Source: SKW197 sp049970095 (GTDB lineage Archaea > Thermoplasmatota > Thermoplasmata > Lutacidiplasmatales > SKW197). From it: a DNA stretch of 64,000 bases. Within the stretch, counting starts at the first letter, position 1. Every line of letters begins with the position of its first letter. The translations under genes and the position numbers were made by a program. The notes beneath the pieces were generated by a model. That model ran no database searches and had not been told where the DNA came from. It saw only the letters and a list, made by a program, of their open reading frames with translations. Below are positions 8,033-17,203 of the stretch, piece after piece. The stretch lies in the NCBI GenBank assembly GCA_049970095.1, contig JBMFNP010000003.1:1-64000 (forward strand), given 5' to 3'.

Positions 8033-8227
8033 GAGACTGTCAACTTAACACCTCCTTGATCCAATAATTTGTAAACCCGACATCCTATACATGGACGGCA
8101 ATGGCTTGCTCGTCATCAATATCCCAAGCACACCATACCCTATATTCTTTCAATCATCCCTCTATGTAAACCTATGTTTAAGAGGGGGATGGGATTGTGA
8201 GTATTTAACCCTTAAGTTGACAGTCTC
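8033..8227. mobile_element. MITE-like element with perfect 16-bp terminal inverted repeats
   Basis: Left end GAGACTGTCAACTTAA (8033-8048) and right end TTAAGTTGACAGTCTC (8212-8227) are exact reverse complements. They bound 195 bp with no credible gene. The trinucleotide ACA flanks both ends and could be a short target duplication. Inside, CATCCCTCT and AGAGGGGGATG can pair imperfectly near the right end. A non-autonomous element or an internally deleted insertion sequence explains this best. The element family was not identified and no second copy was noticed in the window. Confidence 0.65.
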
Positions 8228-8287
8228 ACAGAAACCCCGACAGAAATCATTAATACTCTCAGATATATTGTGCGCTACGGTGATGCA

Positions 8288-9100
8288 ATGTTCTATTTCG
8301 GTCCTGCAGGCATTCCAGAAAAATGCAAAACCTACACCGAGGCATTTGAATACCTACATAACATCGGGCTGAATGCAATGGAACTTGAGTTCGTGAGAGG
8401 TGCCAGAATAACTGTTGAGAGGGCGGAGGAGGTTGGTAGAGAGGCAGCAACGCACAGTATAAAACTCTCTGCCCATGCACCCTACTTCATCAATCTTAAC
8501 TCAAAGGAGCGGGAGAAAATCGAGAAAAGCATTGTCCATATTGTAAGAACAGCCCAGGTTTCGGATGCAGCGGGTGCATCTCCCGTGGTTGTGCATGCTG
8601 GCTATTACTCGGGGAAAACTTCCAAGGAAGCAACGGAAATAATTGCCACAAACCTTGAAAGGGTAATTAAAGAGATTGATGAAAATGGCTATGCCGTGAA
8701 AATCGGACTTGAGACCATGGGAAAGGTGAGTGCATGGGGAACGCTGGATGAGATTCTAGAAATCTCCACCAAATTCAGAAATGTAATACCTATAATGGAT
8801 TTTGCCCACATGTATGCCAGAAGCAATGGAAAAATAACCGAGGAAGCACAATTTGAAGAACTCGTGAGAAAGTACGAATCTGGAAATTTTGGGTTCATGC
8901 ATGTGCACATGAGCAGTATCGCCTACACCTCAAAAGGCGAAAGAATGCACCTTACAATGGAAGATTCAAACGAGCCAGATTTCAGGAAAATTGCAAAGGT
9001 GCTGAAGAAGAGGGATTATCCCATCACAATTATATCAGAAAGCCCAGTGCTTGAGATTGACGCCCTGAAAATGAAAAAGATAATTGAGGAACTCCCATGA
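8288..9100 (+). CDS. Endonuclease IV-like TIM-barrel protein
   Basis: 270 aa. Resembles the AP endonuclease 2 / endonuclease IV (Nfo) family, metal-dependent TIM-barrel enzymes that cut DNA at abasic sites. Matches include FYFGPAGIPEKCKTY, LSAHAPYFINLNS (metal His), VVVHAGYYSG, IGLETMGK (metal Glu), IPIMDFAHMYAR (Asp/His) and FMHVHMS. The start at 8288 follows GGTGAT, while an in-frame GTG at 8270 is less likely. The MITE-like element ends 60 bp upstream. The 3' end overlaps the glycosyltransferase by ATGA. Confidence 0.85.
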   Translation: MFYFGPAGIPEKCKTYTEAFEYLHNIGLNAMELEFVRGARITVERAEEVGREAATHSIKLSAHAPYFINLNSKEREKIEKSIVHIVRTAQVSDAAGASPVVVHAGYYSGKTSKEATEIIATNLERVIKEIDENGYAVKIGLETMGKVSAWGTLDEILEISTKFRNVIPIMDFAHMYARSNGKITEEAQFEELVRKYESGNFGFMHVHMSSIAYTSKGERMHLTMEDSNEPDFRKIAKVLKKRDYPITIISESPVLEIDALKMKKIIEELP

Positions 9101-10233
9101 AAATTTTGCAGGTAACTCCATACTTTCATCCACATGTAGGTGGTGTAGAATCCCATGTGTATGCGCTAAGCACGGGGCTCTCAAAACTTGGACACAAAGT
9201 GACAGTGCTCACAGCCAATCACACAAACACCCTGCCAGAGAAAGAGATAATTGAAAACATAGAGGTTGTGCGGGTGCCCACACATGGAAACCTTTTCAAT
9301 ACACCAATTAACCCCTCAATTTTCTTTACCATAAAAAATCTGGATTTTGATATTGCACATTTACATTTCCCGCCTCCCCTTACCTCTTTCTTTGCATCCC
9401 TTCGCCTTGTTAAAATGAAAAAACCCTATGTGCTTTCCTACCACTGTGATGTAGAACTGGCAGTGCCATTTGGAAATTTGATTGTGGAAATTTACAGGAA
9501 CACGATGGGCAAATATACAGTATTCCATGCATCTAAGATAATCGTGCACACCCGTACCTATCAGGCAACATCAAGGACCGTTTGGAATATAGAGCCTGAA
9601 GTGATTCCATCTGCAGTGGACACTCAGAGATTTAACCCTGAAAAGTTTTCTCAAGCCATAAGAGAGAAATTCAGGCACAAGAAACTTGTGCTTTTTGTGG
9701 GAAGGCTAGTATACCAAAAAGGTGTTAGATTTCTGATAGAGGCAGCGCTGAGATTACCCAAGGATACTGGTATTCTGATTGTGGGAGAGGGTCCAGAAAG
9801 AGAAAGGCTTGAAAGATTTGTTAAAATAAAAAATCTGGATACAAGAGTACACTTTCTAGGCAAGGTTTCTCCTCACGAACTTCCTTATTACTTTGCAAGT
9901 TGCGATGTTTTCGTGCTTCCTTCTGTTTCAAGGCTTGAGGCGTTCGGGCTTGTGATAGTGGAGGCAATGGCATCAGGAAAACCAGTGGTAGTTTCAGACA
10001 TACCAGGCGTGAACGAAGTGATTGAAGACGGAAAAGAAGGGTTGCTCTGCAGACCCATGATGGAGGAAGACCTGGCTGAAAAAATAATGAAGATATTGAA
10101 TGACCCTGAGTATGCAAAAAAACTCGGAGAGAATGGTAGAAAGAAGGTGCTGGAAAAGTACGAATGGAAAAAGGTAGCCGCACAGGTTTATGGTGTTTAT
10201 GAAAAGGCGCTGGTGGGCATGCAGAAAACATAG
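9097..10233 (+). CDS. GT4-family glycosyltransferase
   Basis: 378 aa with the two Rossmann-like halves of GT-B enzymes. N-terminal acceptor side: MKILQVTPYFHPHVGGVESH. C-terminal nucleotide-sugar side: FVGRLVYQKGVRFLIEAA, GEGPERERLE, and the E-x7-E motif EAFGLVIVEAMASGKPVV followed by DIPGVNEVI. It transfers a sugar from an activated donor in the cytoplasm, probably for glycolipids or protein N-glycans; the acceptor cannot be predicted. It is coupled to the endonuclease IV-like gene by a 4-nt overlap and followed by a T-rich region. Confidence 0.9.
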   Translation: MKILQVTPYFHPHVGGVESHVYALSTGLSKLGHKVTVLTANHTNTLPEKEIIENIEVVRVPTHGNLFNTPINPSIFFTIKNLDFDIAHLHFPPPLTSFFASLRLVKMKKPYVLSYHCDVELAVPFGNLIVEIYRNTMGKYTVFHASKIIVHTRTYQATSRTVWNIEPEVIPSAVDTQRFNPEKFSQAIREKFRHKKLVLFVGRLVYQKGVRFLIEAALRLPKDTGILIVGEGPERERLERFVKIKNLDTRVHFLGKVSPHELPYYFASCDVFVLPSVSRLEAFGLVIVEAMASGKPVVVSDIPGVNEVIEDGKEGLLCRPMMEEDLAEKIMKILNDPEYAKKLGENGRKKVLEKYEWKKVAAQVYGVYEKALVGMQKT

Positions 10234-10256
10234 AATTATTTTGTTTTTTCTATCAC
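10234..10256 (+). terminator. T-rich terminator after the glycosyltransferase
   Basis: ATTATTTTGTTTTTTCTATC follows the stop codon and precedes the promoter of the acyl-CoA dehydrogenase gene. Called from the oligo-T tract. Confidence 0.4.
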
Positions 10257-10320
10257 CCCGGTGCCCATCCTCTTAATAAACTATTTATATGCCCAACCAT
10301 ATTCCAGGTTGGTGGTAAGA

Positions 10321-11514
10321 ATGGATTATACATTTACGGAAGAACAGGAAATGATAAGGGAAAGTGTCAGAGAGTTTGCAGAGCGAAAAATTGCACCGAT
10401 TGCACTCAAAATGGAGGAAACCAGGGAAATTCCAATGGAGATTGTCAAAGGTATGGCTGAGCTCGGAATAATTGCTCCTACTGCCTCACCTGATTATGGG
10501 GGTGTGGGATTTGATGCGGTTACATGCGCAATAGTTGCAGAAGAACTTGCAAGGGCAGATCCAACTGGCTCAATTCCTGTGTTCTATCTAATCCAGGCAT
10601 CATGGGGGCATGTGTTAAACAAATATGGTACACATGAGTGCAAAAGTGAAGTGTTTCCAAAGGTGACAAAAGGCGACTGGTTCCTTGGAATTGCCACCAC
10701 GGAAAGTGATGCTGGCTCAGACCTTGGATCCACAAGAACAAGAATCACACCCACAGCAAATGGATATGTGGTGAATGGAGAGAAAATGTACATATCGGGT
10801 GTGAGGGAGGCATACACAAGAGGAGGAGGCCATGTCACAATAGCCAAACAAACACCAGAACTTGGCACCCGTGGGATGACACTGTTCTACCTTCCATTAC
10901 AGAGCAAAGGCATAACACCTACATATGTGGATGACCTTGGAAGGGAGGGAATATCAACTGGAGGATTCACAATAGATAATGTGGAGATTCCAAAGCACTA
11001 TCTTATTGGTGAGGAGAACAGGGGTTTCTATATTGTGCATGAGGGTTATGAATTTGCAAGAGGATTGATTTCAGTGATATGTGCTTCCGCAGGGCTCAAA
11101 TCCCTGGAAAATGGAATGAACTACATTAAACAGAGGAAATGTTTTGGTACCCCCATTGGTAAATTTGAGGGTATCCAGTTCAAGCTTGCAGAGCATTACA
11201 CAAAACTCTCAATGTTGAAAGATATGGCTTACAAGGCAATGCACACCATTGACTTAGAACAGAAGGGAAAGGCAAAGAGATTTGAGGTTTCTAAGGCGAT
11301 TGCAATGGCAAAGATGTTTGCACAGGAATGGGCATGTGCAGCAATTGATGATGTAATGCAGTGGCAGGGTGCGTTCGGTTATACAAAGGAATGCCCCGAC
11401 CAGTGTGCATGGAGGGCTGTGCGTTCCTTTGGCTGGGCAGAAGGCTCAAAAGAAATTATGAGAATTATTGTGGGGAGAGAACTTCTAGGCAAGGATTTCG
11501 TACCCTATAGATAA
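10321..11514 (+). CDS. Acyl-CoA dehydrogenase
   Basis: 397 aa, full length. FAD enzyme that oxidises acyl-CoA to enoyl-CoA and passes electrons to ETF. Typical segments: FTEEQEMIRESVREFAERKIAP, GGVGFDAVTCAIVAEELAR, TTESDAGSDLGSTRTR, GEKMYISG, GREGISTGGFTIDNVEIP, and the C-terminal helical domain with KQRKCFGTPIGKFEGIQFKLAE and GAFGYTKECP. Start at 10321 (MDYTFTEEQ) after GGTGGTAAG, with an AT-rich box AACTATTTATAT near 10280. etfB and etfA follow directly, so the natural electron acceptor is encoded in the same operon. Confidence 0.94.
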   Translation: MDYTFTEEQEMIRESVREFAERKIAPIALKMEETREIPMEIVKGMAELGIIAPTASPDYGGVGFDAVTCAIVAEELARADPTGSIPVFYLIQASWGHVLNKYGTHECKSEVFPKVTKGDWFLGIATTESDAGSDLGSTRTRITPTANGYVVNGEKMYISGVREAYTRGGGHVTIAKQTPELGTRGMTLFYLPLQSKGITPTYVDDLGREGISTGGFTIDNVEIPKHYLIGEENRGFYIVHEGYEFARGLISVICASAGLKSLENGMNYIKQRKCFGTPIGKFEGIQFKLAEHYTKLSMLKDMAYKAMHTIDLEQKGKAKRFEVSKAIAMAKMFAQEWACAAIDDVMQWQGAFGYTKECPDQCAWRAVRSFGWAEGSKEIMRIIVGRELLGKDFVPYR

Positions 11515-11530
11515 AAACCAGGGTGAGCCC

Positions 11531-12331
11531 ATGGAGATTATCGTTCTCGTTAAACAGGTGCCCGACACAACTGAAGTTAAAGTTGACCCCAAAACAGGGA
11601 CGCTGATAAGAGATGGTGTGCCAAGCATCCTCAATCCTTTTGACCAGTTTGCACTTGAAGAGGCTCTTAGATTCCGTGAGAAGAACAAGGATAAAATTCA
11701 GGTAAATGTGACTGTAATTTCCATGGGGCCCCCGCAGGCAAAATCCGCAATAATGAAGTGTCTGGCACTTGGTGCAGATAAGGGCATTCTGCTCAGCGAC
11801 AGGGCATTTGCAGGTGCAGATACCTGGGCGACTTCACTCACACTTGCAGAAGCCATAAAGAAATGCGGAAAGTTTGATATTGTTTTTTGCGGTCAGCAGG
11901 CAATTGACGGAGATACAGCCCAGGTGGGCCCAGAGGTTGCCCAGCACCTCGGGATTCCGCAGGTAACCTATGTGGATTCAATTCAGGGCTTTGAAAACGG
12001 TAAACTTACTGTGAAAAGTTTGACTGATGAGGGATATAGAATTGTGGAAACAAAATTACCTGTACTTCTCACATGTTCCACACCCTCCTCCTTTGAACCT
12101 ACAAATCCCTCAATGGCTGCAATTCTGAAAGCAAATAAGAAACCTTTTGAAATCTGGACAGCAGAAACACTTGGGGGGGACAAAAGCAGATTCGGACTTT
12201 CTGGTTCTCCTACACAGGTTTCCAGGGTGTATTCACCAGAGGCAAGAGGTAAAGGTGTGGTTTTCAAGGAGAATGTAGAGGATGCGGTGAAAAAAGTGGT
12301 TGAGGGATTGATTGAAAAGAAGGTGATATAA
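11531..12331 (+). CDS. etfB: Electron transfer flavoprotein beta subunit
   Basis: 266 aa. Family features: MEIIVLVKQVPDTTEVKVDPKTGTL, LNPFDQFALEEALR, VISMGPPQAKSA, LALGADKGILLSDR, FCGQQAIDGDTAQVGPEVAQ. It binds AMP or, in bifurcating ETFs, a second FAD, and takes electrons from the acyl-CoA dehydrogenase encoded 16 bp upstream. Its stop codon is followed immediately by the etfA start. Confidence 0.95.
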   Translation: MEIIVLVKQVPDTTEVKVDPKTGTLIRDGVPSILNPFDQFALEEALRFREKNKDKIQVNVTVISMGPPQAKSAIMKCLALGADKGILLSDRAFAGADTWATSLTLAEAIKKCGKFDIVFCGQQAIDGDTAQVGPEVAQHLGIPQVTYVDSIQGFENGKLTVKSLTDEGYRIVETKLPVLLTCSTPSSFEPTNPSMAAILKANKKPFEIWTAETLGGDKSRFGLSGSPTQVSRVYSPEARGKGVVFKENVEDAVKKVVEGLIEKKVI

Positions 12332-13507
12332 ATGATTACAGTCAGTGAGAAGTGCATCGGTTGCGGAATCTGTGCAAAAACCTGCCCCTTTGGAGCGATT
12401 ACAATTGTTGAAAAGAGGGCTGTAATAGGGGATGCATGTGTGCTCTGCGGTGCATGTGTTCAGGTATGTCCTGTGAAGGCAATTTCAATAGAAAGGAAGG
12501 GAAAGGTTGTTGACTTTTCAAATTATAGGGATGTCTGGGTATTTGCAGAGTGTGATGAGGGTAAGTTGAAGAATGTTGCACTGGAACTCCTTACAAAAGC
12601 CAGGGAACTTGCAGACAGCTTGCATCAGAAAGTGGGTGCAATTTTGATGGGTACAAATGTCCAGGAAAATATTCCAGTACTTGAAAAGTTTGGTGCAGAT
12701 ATTGTGTATGTGGCTGAGCATAAGATGCTGGAACCCTACACAACAGATGGATATGCACCTGTGATTATAGGTATGATTTCAAAATACAATCCCAACATTG
12801 TACTTTTCCCTGCAACAAAGGTAGGGAGAGATCTTGCACCGAGGATTGCGGCAGCACTCGGGCTCGGGCTAACTGCGGACTGCACAGGTTTGAGCATAAA
12901 GGACGGTTTACTTCTCCAGACAAGACCTGCATTTGGTGGAAATGTGATGGCAGATATTCTATGCCCGCACACAAGACCGCAGATGGCTACTGTAAGACCC
13001 AATGTATTCAAAAAGGCAGAGCATCCGAGAAAGGCAGAGCTTGTTAAAGTTCCTGTTGACATAAAGGAGCACACGATAAGGACAATTGTGAAGGAAATTG
13101 TAAAGACCACAACGCCTGGGATGAAGAAAATTGATGAAGCGGATGTGGTTGTTTCTGGTGGTAGAGGCATCGGATCAAAGGAGGGGTTCAAAATTCTTGA
13201 AGAACTTGCAGAACTCCTTGGCGGTGCTGTGGGCGCCTCTCGTGCGGCTGTTGACCTTGGGTGGATGCCTAAATCCCAGCAGGTTGGACAGAGCGGAATT
13301 ACTGTGGCACCTAAACTGTACATAGCATGTGGAATCAGTGGCACAATCCAGCATCTGGTTGGAATGAAGGACTCAAAGGTAATAATTGCGATAAACAAGG
13401 ATCCAGAGGCTCCCATCTTTAATGTGGCAGACTATGGTATTGTGGGTGACTACCAGAAGGTGGTTCCGCTCCTGATTGAGGAATTGAGAAGAGCGCTGAA
13501 AAAATGA
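12332..13507 (+). CDS. etfA: Electron transfer flavoprotein alpha subunit with N-terminal 2[4Fe-4S] ferredoxin domain
   Basis: 391 aa. Residues 1-60 are a bacterial-type ferredoxin with two four-cysteine motifs (CIGCGICAKTCP and CVLCGACVQVCP), each completing one [4Fe-4S] cluster. Residues about 65-391 are standard EtfA, with the C-terminal FAD domain GGRGIGSKEGF, SRAAVDLGWMPKSQQVGQSG, APKLYIACGISGTIQH and INKDPEAPIFNVADYGIVGD. Ferredoxin-fused EtfA is known from anaerobes, for example the Acetobacterium caffeyl-CoA reductase complex, where ETF takes part in electron bifurcation. It is adjacent to etfB with no gap and overlaps the next gene by 4 nt. Bifurcation is inferred. Confidence 0.94.
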   Translation: MITVSEKCIGCGICAKTCPFGAITIVEKRAVIGDACVLCGACVQVCPVKAISIERKGKVVDFSNYRDVWVFAECDEGKLKNVALELLTKARELADSLHQKVGAILMGTNVQENIPVLEKFGADIVYVAEHKMLEPYTTDGYAPVIIGMISKYNPNIVLFPATKVGRDLAPRIAAALGLGLTADCTGLSIKDGLLLQTRPAFGGNVMADILCPHTRPQMATVRPNVFKKAEHPRKAELVKVPVDIKEHTIRTIVKEIVKTTTPGMKKIDEADVVVSGGRGIGSKEGFKILEELAELLGGAVGASRAAVDLGWMPKSQQVGQSGITVAPKLYIACGISGTIQHLVGMKDSKVIIAINKDPEAPIFNVADYGIVGDYQKVVPLLIEELRRALKK

Positions 13508-14304
13508 ATGTACTAATAATTGGATGTGGTGCAATCGGAACTGCAATTACCCGTGCGCTACAGCATAACCCGAAGATAGAGAAAATTTTTCTGATTGATA
13601 ACAAGGAGGAGTATATCCGTCTGCTGAGCGAAAAATATGACAAGGCTATGGGTTGCAAATTTCCTGATGTGCTTTCGGAAGTGCATCTGGCTATAGAGTG
13701 TGCATCCCAGAGTGCTGTTGCCCAGTATGTGCCCACAGTACTTGAGCGTGGTGTGGATGTGCTCGTTCTTAGCGTAGGTGCGCTTGCAGATGATGGACTG
13801 AGGGAAAAAATTTTTGAAATTGCAAACGCTAGAAACGCAAGGATTTACATTCCCTCTGGTGCGATTGCGGGAATTGATGCTGTGTGTGCAGTCAAAGGCG
13901 AAGGCATCTATGAAACCCTGCTCGAAACACGCAAGCCACCTTCTGCCTTTGAGGAAAAGGTCCTTGCAGAAAATGGACTAAATAGGGTTTCAATAAAAAC
14001 GCCAGTAACAATTTATGAGGGAACTGCAAGAGATGCTGTGAAAAAATTTCCGAAAAATATCAATGTGGCTGCAACGCTTTCGCTCGCAGGCATGGGATTT
14101 GACAAGACAAAAGTGAGAATTGTAGTTGACCCTGGAATAAGCACCAACATCCACAGAATTTTTGTGAAGGGAGATTTCGGCGAAATGATACTTGAAACCA
14201 GAAACAAGCCATTTCCACATAATCCAAAAACCAGTTATCTGGCAGCACTCTCTGCCATCAATGCAGTAAGAAAAATTACAGAAAATGTGTGGGTGGGTGT
14301 GTGA
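13504..14304 (+). CDS. nadX: L-aspartate dehydrogenase
   Basis: 266 aa. NAD(P)-dependent oxidation of L-aspartate to iminoaspartate, the first step of NAD synthesis in organisms using this enzyme instead of NadB. Rossmann motif GCGAIG (7-12), CASQSAVAQY, IPSGAIAGIDAV, and the C-terminal NPKTSYLAALSAINAV are characteristic. It overlaps etfA by 4 nt, an odd neighbour for an ETF operon unless expression is shared simply for NAD supply. No nadA or nadC is seen in the window. Confidence 0.88.
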   Translation: MNVLIIGCGAIGTAITRALQHNPKIEKIFLIDNKEEYIRLLSEKYDKAMGCKFPDVLSEVHLAIECASQSAVAQYVPTVLERGVDVLVLSVGALADDGLREKIFEIANARNARIYIPSGAIAGIDAVCAVKGEGIYETLLETRKPPSAFEEKVLAENGLNRVSIKTPVTIYEGTARDAVKKFPKNINVAATLSLAGMGFDKTKVRIVVDPGISTNIHRIFVKGDFGEMILETRNKPFPHNPKTSYLAALSAINAVRKITENVWVGV

Positions 14305-16148
14305 TGCGCAGTTTAAGGAGTTTTGAAGGAGGAATTTTTGGTTTTCTTCTCCTGCTTGCTCTCATTCCATCAACATCTTGTATTATTGACTGGGAGAATA
14401 ATACTGATCTTTCGGTGGAAAATGCGAGCCTGTTCAGAAAGCCAGGAGAACTTTCAGAAACTTCAACAGGAAATCTCACAGAGTTTCTGGCAAATGCCTA
14501 TTTCATAGATGTGAGTGCGAAACTCGGGCTTCATCTGGGTGAAAACAACAACCGCACATTTTTATACCCAGTTTGTGCGAATAATTCTACATGGTTATAT
14601 TCCCTCACGGACCAGAATGGTGTCCTGCTCACCTATCCCCATATTTACGATGGCACAAATGTTACCAACATAACAGAGAATGTTAGAAATGTCACACTTC
14701 CGAGAACGCCAGGCGAGGTTTACGGTGTGGGATGGAATGGAACACACTGGCTCATAGGGGGAACCTGCAGGGACGGTGAAGGTTATCCCTATCTGGTTTC
14801 CTATGATGGTATCAATTTCACAAATATAAATCTGACAAATTCTCCATTTGGCAGGTTTACATGGGGTGCAATCTGCTCAGTAGTATGGAACGGCACGCAC
14901 TGGCTGATAGCAGACACAGAGCACACCCTCGCACTATTTGATGGTCTCAACTTCACAAATCTTACACCCAAACTTGAGGCACTTGGATGGAGCATGCCCA
15001 GTCACTGGACAAGGGAACAACACATGAGTATTGGATGGAATGGAACACACTGGCTGATTATGGTTGGAAATGCAAGCAACAATGCAACATCTTACAAACC
15101 AGCAAACATTGTGCTTTGGGATGGTGCGGAGAACTGGACAGACCTCACACTTGAATTAAATCTTCCTGTGTGGGATATCGGCACTTACAGGATTGCATGG
15201 AATGGGGAGTTCTGGCTCTTTGGCACAGCGGAGAGTTCCTGGGATAACTACGGCATTCCATCGCCACCTGATAGCCAGGTAATTAAGTTTGATGGTAGGA
15301 ATTTTTATCGGATAGGAAATCTGTTTGCAAATTCTACAGACATCTCAGATGTGATATGGAATGGAAAGTATTTTCTTATTGTTGGCTGGAACCATACCAG
15401 AAATGTTACGGGTTTAGAAAATTATACAGAAACGCAGGTTTATCTCTGGGATGGGCAAAATGCACCGGTAGAAATCACACACAGAATAGAATCTGATGTT
15501 GGCTATCTCAAAGCCCAGTATGCACTCTGCGGCGGTTTTGCCGCACTTTCTCTAGATGGTAGGTGCTGGCTCATTGGGGGTGTGAAATCCCAGTTTCCAC
15601 ATAAGTATGCACTTCCTCAAATTCTGGAGACAAATGTAAGCGAGGAGGTTTTGCTCGGAAAAGAAAGGGCAAGTGATGTGGATGGTGGTTATCTTGTTAA
15701 CTGGACATGGGATATCTGCGGTGATAAACAGTATGGAGATGCAAAAATAAACATTTCAGAGCCAGGTATTTATAACTGTTCTCTCACCACAACAGACAAT
15801 GATGCCCAGGTATTTGTGTATAATTTTACAGTTGTGGTGCATGGTGGCTGGCTTAACGGGAGTGTTCACCCTGAAAATGCAACTGTTTTTGTTGATGGTA
15901 TCCCTGTTAGTACCTCATCTGGGCATTTTAACATTTCCCTTAAACCAGGTTCGCACACTGTGAATGTTTCATGTGCTGGCTATTCTGATTACAATCAAAC
16001 AGTGCTCATCGGGGATTTTGCAGAAACGCAGATGGAGATTGTGCTTACCCCACTGCTAGAGTTTGCAGTACATCCCTTTTTCCTAATGATCCTGTGGATT
16101 GCTAGCTATCTTATGTGCTGTAGGAAATGGCGGATTGCTCTGCGGTAA
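14304..16148 (+). CDS. Secreted membrane-anchored protein with WNGTHWLI repeats
   Basis: 614 aa. Function unknown. Signal-like segment at about 8-30 (FEGGIFGFLLLLALIPS). At about 142, 192, 243, 296 and 350 a repeat recurs with core WNGTHWLI or a variant (WNGEFWLF, WNGKYFLI), spaced near 50 residues, which looks like beta-propeller blades. At about 505-580 there is a PEGA-like domain (NGSVHPENATVFVDG, LKPGSHTVNVSCAGY). One transmembrane segment at about 585-607 precedes a basic tail. Very many N-x-S/T sequons point to a glycosylated cell-surface protein. The ATG at 14304 shares its first base with the nadX stop codon. Confidence 0.8.
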   Translation: MRSLRSFEGGIFGFLLLLALIPSTSCIIDWENNTDLSVENASLFRKPGELSETSTGNLTEFLANAYFIDVSAKLGLHLGENNNRTFLYPVCANNSTWLYSLTDQNGVLLTYPHIYDGTNVTNITENVRNVTLPRTPGEVYGVGWNGTHWLIGGTCRDGEGYPYLVSYDGINFTNINLTNSPFGRFTWGAICSVVWNGTHWLIADTEHTLALFDGLNFTNLTPKLEALGWSMPSHWTREQHMSIGWNGTHWLIMVGNASNNATSYKPANIVLWDGAENWTDLTLELNLPVWDIGTYRIAWNGEFWLFGTAESSWDNYGIPSPPDSQVIKFDGRNFYRIGNLFANSTDISDVIWNGKYFLIVGWNHTRNVTGLENYTETQVYLWDGQNAPVEITHRIESDVGYLKAQYALCGGFAALSLDGRCWLIGGVKSQFPHKYALPQILETNVSEEVLLGKERASDVDGGYLVNWTWDICGDKQYGDAKINISEPGIYNCSLTTTDNDAQVFVYNFTVVVHGGWLNGSVHPENATVFVDGIPVSTSSGHFNISLKPGSHTVNVSCAGYSDYNQTVLIGDFAETQMEIVLTPLLEFAVHPFFLMILWIASYLMCCRKWRIALR

Positions 16149-16170
16149 AACCTGGGCATTCCCAATGCCC

Positions 16171-17091
16171 TTAGTGCTCAATCAACTTTAACAGGATTGC
16201 CTTCTGGACATGTAATCTGTTTTCAGCTTCATCAAACACTACAGATTGGTTGCTATCCAAAACCTCATCAGTGACTTCATAGCCCCGATGTGCAGGAAGG
16301 CAGTGCATGAAAATACAGTCCTTCTTTGCCTTCTTCAGTAATTTCATGTTCACCTGATAGGGCTTGAAAATCTTTTCCCTTTTCTCTTTCTCAGCTTCAT
16401 CCCCCATTGATACCCACACATCTGTATAAATTATATCTGCGTCTTTCACTGCTTTCTCTGGCTCCTCAATTATCTCAATGGTTTTGCCTTTTTTCTTTGC
16501 TATGCTCTTAGCCTTCTCTAAGATTTTGCTGTTTGGGTAGTAGGCTTCTGGGCAGCATGCAACCATGTCCATACCTACAATTGCTGCACCTAACAGAAGG
16601 GAGTTGCACACATTGTTTCCGTCACCTACATAAACCAATTTCAGTCCCTCAAAACCTCCTTTGTGTTCCTTTATTGTCATGAGGTCTGCAGCACACTGGC
16701 ACGGATGCTCTAGGTTGTCAAGAGCATTGATCACAGGTACTGTTGCATTTTCAGCCAGTTCAACCATCATGTTGTGGTCAAATGCCCTGTAGACAATAGC
16801 ATCTACATACCTTGAGAGTACCTTTGCTGTATCCGCAATTGTTTCCCCCCTGCCCAGCTGCATGTCTTTGGGGCTGAGATAGAGAGCATGCCCTCCCAGT
16901 TGTGTGATTCCTACTTCAAACGAAACCCTTGTTCTTGTACTGGGCTTTTCAAAAATCATTCCAATACTGCGATTTTTTAATGGCTCCAGAACCTCATGGT
17001 TCTTTGTTTTTGCCTTTAATGTCAATGCTTCCTCAATAAGTTCATGCAGATAATCTTCCATATCCAGCACAGAAATCAAATCCTTCTTCAT
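16171..17091 (-). CDS. argF: Ornithine carbamoyltransferase
   Basis: 306 aa, family length. Forms citrulline from carbamoyl phosphate and ornithine in arginine synthesis. Motifs: EKPSTRTRVSFEVG, HPCQCAADLMT, and MHCLPAHRG with the OTC-specific catalytic Cys. The start at 17091 (MKKDLIS) is preceded by AGGTGAT and, further up, by a TATA box (17123-17135), giving a leader of about 10 nt. An ATG at 17100 is less likely. Convergent with the surface protein gene. Confidence 0.96.
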   Translation of the reverse strand: MKKDLISVLDMEDYLHELIEEALTLKAKTKNHEVLEPLKNRSIGMIFEKPSTRTRVSFEVGITQLGGHALYLSPKDMQLGRGETIADTAKVLSRYVDAIVYRAFDHNMMVELAENATVPVINALDNLEHPCQCAADLMTIKEHKGGFEGLKLVYVGDGNNVCNSLLLGAAIVGMDMVACCPEAYYPNSKILEKAKSIAKKKGKTIEIIEEPEKAVKDADIIYTDVWVSMGDEAEKEKREKIFKPYQVNMKLLKKAKKDCIFMHCLPAHRGYEVTDEVLDSNQSVVFDEAENRLHVQKAILLKLIEH

Positions 17092-17122
17092 GGCAATCAC
17101 CTGATATCCTTAACTTGAAATT

Positions 17123-17135
17123 GGATATATATTTT
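17123..17135 (-). promoter_or_regulatory. TATA box of argF
   Basis: AAAATATATATCC on the minus strand. Transcription would start near 17102, just before or within the AGGTGAT ribosome binding site at 17096-17102. Confidence 0.55.
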
Positions 17136-17203
17136 ACGCCAGAACTCCAACTCCCAAAAATTTTATTTACAAGGTTGCATATGGGGTAGGGGAGTATGGG
17201 AAT

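Noticed and set aside
8091..8372. Open frame starting inside the MITE-like element and running into the endonuclease IV-like gene
   Set aside because: It crosses the inverted repeat and overlaps the start of a well-supported gene in another frame. No family similarity was recognised; at most a remnant of a transposase end.
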